Assembly (NCBI GenBank): GCA_963680875.1
Contig: OY804578.1
Span: 97,121,689-97,185,688 of the forward strand
Direction of reading: 5' to 3'
From: Bathymodiolus brooksi
Lineage: Eukaryota; Mollusca; Bivalvia; Mytilida; Modiolidae
Length of the DNA stretch: 64,000 nt
Made by a program: the position numbers and the translations under genes. Within the stretch, counting starts at the first letter, position 1; each line of letters starts with the position of its first letter. The notes beneath the pieces are model-generated. The model made no database searches. It worked only from the letters and a program-made list of their open reading frames with translations, and had not been told where the DNA came from. Positions 52,598 through 61,590 of this stretch are shown here, piece by piece.

Positions 52598-54571
52598 GAT
52601 TTCCAGTCAAATCGGCCCCAAGTCAAATCGGCCCCAGTCAAATCGGCCCCAAGTCAAATCGGCCCCAAAATAAAAAAAGAATAAATAAATAAAAATTATG
52701 TATTAATATAAATTAATATTTTTGGTTCTAAGATGTAAAATTTAAATTTTATTTATGAGCGGATTCTTTGTAAGGTTCAACGAAATTAATTAATGATTAA
52801 TTTATGCCATAATTAAGTGATTAGCAATTTACATAAAACGTGACTGCTATCAAGGCAGTGTTCCTAGACAAGTAGTCATGTGGAAGGTAGCCAACCTTGG
52901 GCTGAAGACGTCCTACAACGAAAAGAAGGGCGTTCACATCTTCGTGAGGAAACTCCCGGCGTTGCCATATTTACCAGCTGACCACATCAGACCCGCATTC
53001 AACAACATCAGACAAACCACATCCATTCAACTACAGCTGCTGATCAACTATCTGACCAACACCTGACTCAATAACACAACATGGAGTGTCCAGCTGTGAT
53101 CTGTGTTCCGTCAGGACCAACAAGGATGTCGAGGGTAATTTTTATATTTTATTTATTTATACTCAGATATATACATATACATATTAATATAACTTGTAAG
53201 ACAACTATGTGGATGTAAAATAAAGAAATAAACATTTATATAAATATTACTGTAGTCTGTTAATGTTTTTATTTAAAGGGGCATTATCTGACAAAATAGT
53301 AAATTTGTGTTACCCATAAAAACAATCGGATATGATTTTTAAATGTTATGAAATGTACGCGCATCGACTGGGGGAAAAAAGGTGCAACTGCTCGTGTTTT
53401 GAGATCGATCAAGAAATGGACGCCATCTTATTAATTGCATACAGTTGCATACGGAGAAAGCGAGGTCAAATTATTTGGTTGGTACGATAAGCTGTTTAAT
53501 TTGAAATATTTACCTTTATTTCATCATTTTAAAGCTATTTACCAATTTCCAAAACATATAATTTTTTTGATCAAAATCGTAGCTAATGCCTCTTTAACAA
53601 TTTTTATACCTCAATATAATAACTCATTTTTACATTTCAGGTTGGCATCGCCGCTTCATAGGCAAAGCTGGTGGGTCAAACCTGCACTTGTACAAGTTGG
53701 TTCCTGCACTTATGAAAGAAGCCAGATCGTCGGGGTAACTGTCCGTCTAGTTGAAGAACAGTCGTTGCGTAGATACCAAAGGGTCACTATCAAGAAATCT
53801 CAGGGCAGACTGGCAGAGTTGTGGGACAAATATGAAGCCAAGACCATCAAGACTTCAGACTTTCTAAGAAGTGTTGGCAATATTTATGCAACCGCGGTAT
53901 CAACATCCCAGGACAGTGTTAGCGAGTCATAACTCTATTGTGTTTGTATGCTATATGCATAGCATTGTGAATGTATCTTATATAAGTCATAACTCTTTTG
54001 TATAATGATGTGTTTATATACTGATAAACTTAATGGTTTATAGTAAAGAATTGAAATATAAGTAGTGTGAAAAAAAAACCATATTAATACAATGATTTGA
54101 TCTGGGGCCGATTTGACTTGGGGCCGATTTGACTTGGGGCCGATTTGACCGGTGCCGATTTGATTTGGGGCCGATTTGACTGCAATCGTAACTACTCGGC
54201 CATTCTCGCTACCCTGCAAATAACCTCGTACGTACATAGTAGAAATTCTTCTTAGATTGTTTGCCGGAAGCTAAGTTAAGTTAAGCGCACAAAAATATAG
54301 TCCACAAAAATCCAATATGGAGGACATACAAAGTAAAATCTAATCATGCAAAACTAATTAAAACTTTAATTGAAATATAGAAAATTGCTTAAAATATAAC
54401 TTTATCAAACTTTCATGTATCTGACATGTGAAAAGTAGTGCGATGTATACGCCTAATCCATACGAGGTTATTTGCAGGGTAGCGAGAATGGCCGAGTAGT
54501 TACAATTGGATTTGACTGGGGCCGATTTGACTTGGGGCCGATTTGGTTTGAGGCCGATTTGACCCGCTACC
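52598..54571 (+). mobile_element. MULE (Mutator-like) DNA transposon, decayed, with 8-bp target duplication
   Basis: Flanked by TATTCTAC at 52590-52597 and 54572-54579. Both ends carry inverted arrays of GTCAAATCGGCCCCAA. Inside, the frame at 52878-53066 encodes GLKTSYNEKKGVHIFVRKL and ALPYLPADHIRPAFNNI, and near 53641 another frame encodes GWHRRFIGKAGGSNLHLYKL, both patterns of the C-terminal half of MULE transposases. GTAATT at 53135 and TTTCAG at 53635-53640 may bound an intron, though the frame is off by one. Two Trp codons appear as TGA near 53066-53090. Most of the transposase is absent. It contains a nested MITE at 54182-54508. Confidence 0.78.
54182..54508. mobile_element. MITE with 48-bp TIRs nested in the MULE
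   Basis: The left end GCAATCGTAACTACTCGGCC and the right end GGCCGAGTAGTTACAATTG are inverted over about 48 bp. GATTTGACT at 54173-54181 and 54509-54517 is a 9-bp target duplication made from the MULE terminal repeat. 327 bp, non-coding. Long TIRs and a 9-bp duplication suggest it was moved by a MULE-type transposase. Confidence 0.88.
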
Positions 54572-54867
54572 TATTCTACAGTGTAGTCAGGGCGGTATGC
54601 AGTACATTGGCGAATCAGAGCAATCGTTTTGCATTGGATATCGGAGTGATTATGAACGAAAGTCAGACACCTCCATAGTCGTAATTTAATATCGATTGCT
54701 TCCCGTAATGATGATTCAGGCAAGCTTAAGATCACTATTATTGAACATAGTACACATTTGACTAATGAGATGTGGGTAGGTCGTGAAAAGTTTTGGATAA
54801 GAAAGATGGAATATTCCCTCCATTTTGAATACATGAGGAAAACTAACTCCATTGTGAGGAGACAATG

Positions 54868-56895
54868 ACCTGCTTACATTCAGAACTGTGGGCTTGTCTT
54901 GTAAATATTAATTTTATTTTTAGTACTATGCCCTACTTATTCATTCAATACATTAACATGTTCAGTAACTTCTGTGAATATCATTGGTGTATAGTACACG
55001 TGGACATGATCTAAATTATTCACTATTTCTGAGGCGACCGTACGTCGTGGTCGTGATGATATCATAGTTGGATTCATAACTACCTATGCAGTCAATAACA
55101 ATCATCACTAACATTGTGAGTTCGAATACAACATTATTGTCAGTTACATGCGACAGGTCGGTGGTTGTCTCCGGGTACTCAAGTTTCCCCCACCAATAAA
55201 ACTGATGGCTACGATATAACTGAAACATTGTTGACAGTGGTGTTGAACACCATTACCCTTAACCCCAGAATCTTAGATATTATGAAACTAGAGCAAATTC
55301 ATTTTATGGTAGTAAAAAAATAGAAAGCTATGCTTGAGGAAAAAATTGTAATATCAGATCCTCTTATACCGCCGCCCCCCTGCTCCTAAGACAACTAAAG
55401 AATAACCAGAATCAAACGAATACAACTGGAGCACAGAATTAGAAGGAATTTAACAATACAGCTGGGTGACTGTCTGTTTTTTTTTTTTTTTTTTTTTTTG
55501 TAATGAATTAATCAAGTAGAGTCACCCTCAAACCACCCCTCCCCCTCCGACCTGAAAATATAAAAGACAAATGCAGTCATTTTTGGACATCCACTGTGTC
55601 AATTATAAGAATTCAAAAGCTTTTTGTTATTGGTAACTAGTTATTTTTTATCTCACAAACAAAGAAACTAGCAAAGGATGGGTGTGTGATATCTTTCCTC
55701 GACAATTTCATTTTTTTATGGGTGCCATCCATGAAAAACATAAATTAAAATATTTTAAAAATCTGACAGTAAAAGTTTGTAGAATTTGGTGCAATGATGT
55801 CTATATGTCTATTCTTCAGTGTGGAATTTTTTGGTCGAAATTAATCGACAGGAATTACTTTAATCCGATTTTTAATACCAAGGTGGTCCTCGGGGCTTCC
55901 CCCTTTTTTGCAATTTCCACTGTTTTGCACGTGATTATCTCCAAACAGGATATTCCGATATGCTAGATATTTCATATTTATTCAACAACAACACCGTCAA
56001 GTGTATTAAAGCCAAAATATTCCCTTTCAATCAGAAATAAATGTGCATATCTATTAGAATCTTCCGAAACTAGTATAACCATCTGGCGTCAAGAATACCC
56101 CCAAAATTGTTATATTTAGGATGTGCTATGGAGAAAACGGCACGGTGAAATTTTTTGAAACTTGGGCAGATAATGTATTTAGATATAACTATTCCATGAT
56201 GCAATTTTTAAAAAATTGAACGATGGGAACATTTTAGGGTAATCCAGGTCTAAATGTAGATACGATAACGTATCTCCCTTAAATGGTGGTATAATGCATT
56301 GTTTGAAATTACACAACTAAAAACTGATGTCACTGGCAAGCTTTGCTTCTGTTCTGTTTAAAGCAAGGATGAGAATTTTATATGTTTCGCTAAGCCTCTC
56401 ACCTGTTCAATATGAACAAGTTTACTGGATATTTTTCTGCTTCTTTGCACTGTTTTTCCAGACATTCTATTTCTTTTCTTTAAACAATGTTGGAATGTTA
56501 ATTGTGACATCTGATCCTCCATATGCAGATATGACACAATTCCACCAGTTGAACATCCAAAAAATACTATTAGGTATTGTGTTTCTATTTTATTTGTAGA
56601 ATAAGTAGATCATTGTGCAACCTGATGTTTTAGTTTTTGGAATGGTATTTTTGTGTCATCTACAATAAGTCGGGTTGATGAAAGTTTATTTCAATCAGAT
56701 GGAATAAAAAGATACTACATTGTATCTAAATCACTATGTGGCCATCACAAAGCTAACTCCTTCCATTGTCTAGACATAACATTTATCCAGGATATCAATT
56801 TTCAATATTTAGCTGGCCCACTCTGTTGTATACATTGTTCAAGTTATGATCATTGTCAGGTCTAAAGTTTTCAATAGCAAGGGATGATCAAGCTG
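54868..56895. other. Intergenic stretch
   Basis: Contains a diverged SINE (55010-55262) and a T-run (55478-55499). ORFs at 55682-55966, 56327-56599 and 56653-56865 show no recognisable domain and are not called genes. Confidence 0.5.
55010..55262 (+). mobile_element. Diverged tRNA-type SINE
   Basis: B-box-like GTGAGTTCGAATACAAC, then TCTCCGGGTACTCAAGTTTC, CCCCCACCAATAAAACTGAT and the tail ACTGAAACATTGTTGACAGT; sense-strand relative of the SINE at 19283-19540. Confidence 0.65.
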
Positions 56896-56963
56896 GAGCT
56901 TGACATCCAAATTCCTAGTAGAGTGGAACAGCATAACACATTTTTCATAGACTAATTTGCACT

Positions 56964-58334
56964 CTAAACACATCCCTTTTCCCCACAATGCACATTAGAC
57001 GTACACAGAAGTCCACATTCCTCTTCTTCTTTTCTTATGAACTCAAATTTTGTGTCATTTCTTTTGCTACGTCTGTCACCTCCTTCAGTGCCGATGTTTC
57101 TCCTTAAGAAAGCTAAAGTATTATTTGCTTTTTTAGTGATGACATCTACGTGGGTGTTCCAAGAGAGGTTTTTAGAGATGTTAAGGCCTAGGTATTTCGT
57201 AGAATCAACATGTTGGAGTATGCGTCCATGTATGGTGTAGTCATGGTGTAGTGGTTTACGTTTCTTAGTGATGGTCAATACTTCACATTTGTCTGGGTTG
57301 AACTGCATTTGCCACTGCTGTTCCCATTTGATTAAGTTGTCTAGGTCTTCTTGAAGTTGGGTACTGTCAGAGGTGAAGCTGACCTTCCTATACAGTCATC
57401 AGCGAAAAGACGGGTCTGAGATATTGCGTTGCCTGGCATGTCGTTGATGTATACAAGGAAGAGCAAGGGTCCTAAGACCGTTCCTAGTGGAACTCCAGAT
57501 GCAACAGGATTTGTTGATGACGAATTTCCTTCCAGTACAACAGTTTGGGTACGGTCTGACAAGACATCCTGAATCCATGAGAGAGTTGTTTCGTACTCCA
57601 TTATGATCAAATTTCATTAATAGTCGGTTGTGGGGAACCTTATCAAAGGCCTTAGAGAAGTCCAGTAAGATACCGTCTATCTGGTGGCCAGAGTCAAGTG
57701 TCTTTGATAAGTCATGGATAGTTAGGACTAGTTGGGTATCACATGATCTTCTCTTGCAGAAGCCGTGTTGTTCGTCTGAGAGGATGTTGGTGTTTTCTAG
57801 GTGGGTAAGAACACTGCTGTGGATTATGTGTTCCATGATTTTACAACATATCGATGTTAATGATATACCGTAGGCCTACAGTTGGAAGGTTGGCCTTCTG
57901 TCTCCCTTTTTAAATACAGGTGCGACTATAGCTGTTTTCCAGTCAGATGGGATTTTACTCTGGTTAATGGATGCTTGGAATATAAACGTGAGTGCTGGTG
58001 TTATCTCTTTGGCTGTTTCCTTCAGTAGGCGGCCCGGGATACTGTCGGGTCCCATAGCTTTGTGTGGATTTAAGCTTGTCAAGAGTTTCATGACACCATT
58101 GTGGTGGATTATAATAGGTGGTATCTCTGGTGTAGAGCTCACTCCCATATATGGCATGTTACTTAGGTCTTCAGATGTAAAAACAGACGAGAACTGAGAG
58201 TTAAGTATGTTGGCCTTGGTTGTATTGTCACTAAAGGTAAGTCCATTACGTTTCAGTGGTGCAACTCCACATCTATCATTCTTCTTGTTTTTGATGTAAT
58301 TCCAGAAGAGTTTTGGACTGGCTTCTTGGTACAT
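56964..58334 (-). pseudogene. LINE reverse transcriptase, broken
   Basis: Frames 58334-57876, 57836-57399, 57610-57341 and 57308-56964 together cover the finger, palm and thumb. FADD (catalytic pair) is intact, but the loop before it reads PLGTVLGP where PQGTVLGP is usual. At least three frameshifts. Confidence 0.82.
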
Positions 58335-58392
58335 ATTATGTTGTTAATATATGAGCTATATGCCTCCCTGCATTTCTTTTGGGCGAGTTTCT

Positions 58393-59301
58393 TTATTGCA
58401 TTGTATGAGTTCCAGTTCCTTGTTTTGTGGGTGCGTTTTGCTCGATTGTATAGTTTTTGTTTCCGTCTTGACAAGTACGCAGGTCTTTTGTAATCCAGGG
58501 TTGAGTTATTCTTGTGGAAGTTGTTTTCGATGGTATACATTCCTCCATTATATCAGTGCACTTGGTCTTGAAGTAATCCCACAGAGTGTTAATGTAGGTG
58601 TTAATTGTGAACTTTTCCAGTATGTTGTTTGACATTTCCTCTATTTTGCTTTTTAGTTTCTGTGTTTCTGCCTTTTTCCACATGTATATTTTGCGTTTTA
58701 CTGGCTTTTGTCTTGATATTGCAATGTTGGAATCTACAAAGACTATTTCATGGTCACTGATGCCTGGTATTGCTTCGCATCTATTAATTAATGATGGTCG
58801 ATTTGTAAAGAATACATCTAGCAGATTTTGGCCTCTTGTCGGGATGTTGACGGATTGTATAAGACCTAAGTCTTCTTCTAGTGCTAGAAAAAATTCGCTA
58901 ATTTCTTTACGATACTGGTTGCTGGTTATAGTGTTCGATGACCAATTGATATCAGGTAAGTTCAGGTCTCCTATCCAGATGGTGGATTTTGTGTTCTTAT
59001 GGCAAATGTCAGAGATGATGTTTGACAGGTCTTTAGAGTATTCAATGCTGCTATTAGGTGGTCTGTATGCAGATATCACAATGAGTGACTTGTTGGAATC
59101 ACACTCAATTTTTCTGGCGATAATCTCACAGTCGCAATCAGTGACTGTTGTTATGTCAATGGGATTACTGTTGATATTTGACTTGATTGCAAGCATGACA
59201 CATCCGAATCCATCTTTTCTGTCTTTACGGAATATTTCGTAATCGGATTCGTCTGGTAAGATTTCGCTGTTGCATATAGACGGTTTAAACAATGTTTCCA
59301 C
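58393..59301 (-). pseudogene. LINE endonuclease domain
   Basis: 302 codons, apurinic-endonuclease-like fold that nicks target DNA for reverse transcription: TLFKPSICNSEILPDE, GFGCVMLAI, VISAYRPPNSSIEYSKDL, WIGDLNLPDINW, TRGQNLLDVFFTNRP, GISDHEIVFVD. It continues into a basic linker and then into the reverse transcriptase in other frames. Confidence 0.82.
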
Positions 59302-59325
59302 ATATAATGTCTGGGTTACTAGAGT

Positions 59326-60084
59326 CTAAAAAATTCCAGAAACTATGTTTTTTTTTGCATTAATGCTTTGAAAGTTAATGGTAGCAAATCGGATGTTTCT
59401 GTTATGTGGAAACTTTGAGCGTTGGTTTGCCTGATGATTTGGACTAGATGTATGCAATGGTGATCTCATATTGCCATTATCTAATGATGTATTGCTGAGT
59501 ACTGACTGATTCCTTAGTGAATCGTAAATATTGTTACTCTCAACAATCACAGATTCAAATAGGCTGGTTGAAAAATTTGGTATGCCACATTGGCAACAAG
59601 TCCAAGATGCATTTGATGGTTCAAGAGCTTTATAAATAGCTGATTTCATACCCATATAATGTGTGTGATACCATAGATTACAGTTATCACATGCTACTGC
59701 ACGTTGTCTCCAAGTGACAGCTTTGTTACAAGTTTGACAGGGATATTTAGGAGTAGCTGGACCTGGGTTCAATTCAGTGTCTGATGATAATAATATGAGT
59801 ATATAACTGAGGTATAATAGATGGCTTGTATTACCTCCGGAAATTATATGGTCAAGTTGGCTTTTTCGTTTGACAAAGTTCGCTAAAATTTCAGGCAAGT
59901 ACGTTTTATTCGATGTTGCTGTGTTTGAATTACAGTATACACTTTTGGTTAGGCAGATTGAGGTTTTAACTGCAAGGTCTATTTGTACTTTTGTTGGAAA
60001 GTATAATGTGTATAAGACCACAAACATCAGTGCTGTAATAGCATGTATTCGGTTGTTGTTGTTTTCCCGGAAACCGTAAGACAT
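59326..60084 (-). pseudogene. LINE N-terminal ORF: leader, 2A-like peptide, PHD finger
   Basis: 252 codons. Residues around 90-100 are hydrophobic (LLYLSYILILLSS), directly followed by DTELNPGP (59758-59781), which fits the D-x-E-x-N-P-G-P consensus of 2A translational-recoding peptides. Next is a C4HC3-type zinc finger (CQTCNKAV, ACDNCNLWYHTHYMGM, WTCCQCG) and then RFATINFQSINAKK, the start of the endonuclease. A run of A residues near 59335 marks the frameshift into the endonuclease frame. 2A peptides between leader and endonuclease are known from CR1/L2-clade LINEs of marine invertebrates. Confidence 0.82.
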
Positions 60085-60318
60085 GATGGGAGTAGTGTAA
60101 GTGATGAGATTGCGCGAAAATTCAGATCTGAAAATTTCTGGGATTTCACAAAATCTGTGGATTTTTTTTATCGGAATAATCAGGTTAGTCAGGTATAATT
60201 TTCCACAATAAATAATGCTGACAAGTTCTAGGCAGATCAGATCAGTGGAATTTTAGATTCGTCCAGTTTTATAAGAGCTACTAGGGAAGCCGTTCTATTG
60301 TATCACATGACCGGAACA

Positions 60319-61316
60319 TCGTATACGAATAATTTTTTCAGCCTATGAATACATTTTTAAACCTACGAATAACCTTTTAAGCCCCGCCTATATATTCCGA
60401 AACTACTTTTGTGTGCTTCTACTCTCCTGTGAAGTAGGTACAATATGAACCGTAACCAATGTCAATAATCGTCCGTCGTCCTTTTCTAATAAATGTTTTC
60501 GTTCTCACTACTAAAATACAAACCTACAAAATGAAATACTAGTAAATGAAGCTAATAATTTTAAAATTCCATATTTTTCATATATAGTTTACGATAAAAC
60601 AAATCCTAGAAGTCAATGAAAAACAAAACAAAAATCTTAAACATATCCGAATCATTTAATTTGACACGGGAAGCTTTGAAAGGAAAACAAAAGCAACTAA
60701 AACAACAGGACAAAGGGAATAAACCAAAGAGGGAACGTTCTGGACAGTCACACAACACAATCTTAACTATTTAAAACACACTTATGGTTAATTAACTCAG
60801 TACAGTTTGAACGGGTCATACTTAAATACACCTGCAGTAGTAACCAGGTAAATATATACGCCTGTGTGAAAAGGTGTACGTGTATTTAATTTTTGTTATA
60901 TAAACTAGTAAAAGCAATATATCGGATGTTTACTATCATATACAAAAACAAACATAAAAGTGAACCATATAATTGCAGGCGTACACTTTTGTGACGTATG
61001 ATCGATAAATTAATGTGTTTTCATATCTATGAAAAACATATTAAATATATATATTTCAGGTTCTAAACTATCAATTTTCAATATAGATTTTCATCTTAAT
61101 CAATAAATCTTCATTTAAATAAAGTTATTTCACTTCCTTTTAAGAACTATTTGTTCGCGAATTTTTGTCGGTAGCGAAAAAATCTGGTATTTTACTACGC
61201 CAAATAGTGAGGATTCCGATGCATAATGCATTAAAAAAAAATGCATTTTTAAGAATTAAAATTATTTTTTAGGACATCGTGGATTGCAGGATAAATACAA
61301 TATTGATCTGTTGACT
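60319..61316 (-). mobile_element. Second copy of the DIRS 3' region
   Basis: Same sequence as the outer parts of 23016-26043, in the same orientation, without the 1.9-kb middle: the join is at CAGTACAGTTTGAAC|GGGTC. The palindrome (60811-60990) has a shortened right arm. The right end carries the recombinase C-terminus (CATCGTGGATTGCAGGATAA). Confidence 0.78.
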
Positions 61317-61590
61317 AAAGTTCGTCTTTCACCCCGTTTCTCAGCCTCGTCAAATAAATTCTATGCTTACCGTCAACAGACCAATATTGTATATATATTG
61401 ATCTCTAAGACTTTTATTATGTCCCTTGTTTATATAAATTAAAGTATTCTGAGATCAAATTCCTTTTCTACTAAGTTAATACCATTTATATTATCCAAGG
61501 GATAAAATTTGTGTACAACTATTATCCATCTGGGATATTATATCAATTTTCGCCAAACCTAATATATATATATGTGAAAGGCCGGAATTT
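61317..61590. other. Spacer between DIRS block and LINE
   Basis: Includes a reverse copy of CAACAGACCAATATTGTA (about 61374), the inverse of the neighbouring DIRS end, and a TA microsatellite near 61562. Nothing coding. Confidence 0.45.

Larger units (their letters stand above)
52075..54867 (+). mobile_element. Penelope-like element remnant (GIY-YIG end), split by other elements
   Basis: Left piece 52075-52597: LRRICSNDESSQKRLDELLD, LKNRGYSHKNIEQG, then (frameshifted) SGHCKGCGNQRKKYRQIQDT and ICDLSFKAVNIAYIL. Right piece 54572-54867: ILQCSQGGMQYIGESEQSF and, in another frame, VGREKFWIRKMEYSLHFEY. The parts match the region after the reverse transcriptase and the GIY-YIG endonuclease of Penelope-like elements (Y..L...CG.QYIGE and RE.FWI). 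The reverse transcriptase is missing. Between the pieces sits a MULE (52598-54571). Confidence 0.75.
56900..60100 (-). mobile_element. CR1/L2-like LINE with 2A-like motif, near full length, frameshifted
   Basis: Minus-strand order: hydrophobic leader, DTELNPGP, PHD finger and start of the endonuclease (60084 to 59326); endonuclease (59301 to 58393); reverse transcriptase in several frames (58540 to 56964). Endonuclease motifs: ISAYRPPNSS, WIGDLNLPDINW, GISDHEIVFVD. Reverse transcriptase motifs: MGPDSIPGRLLKE, LLDFSKAFDKVPH, GVPLGTVLGPLLFLVYINDM, RLFADD, FNPDKCEVLTI, YLGLNIS. At least four frameshifts make it inactive as read. Its 5' end lies against the DIRS-derived block at 60319. Confidence 0.85.

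Noticed and set aside
53435..53932. 165-codon ORF as a host gene
   Set aside because: It starts inside a probable MULE intron; the transposase signal (GWHRRF...) after 53641 is in another frame, so this is decayed transposon.
58598..59242. 214-codon plus-strand ORF
   Set aside because: Antisense shadow of the LINE endonuclease, which has clear motifs on the minus strand.
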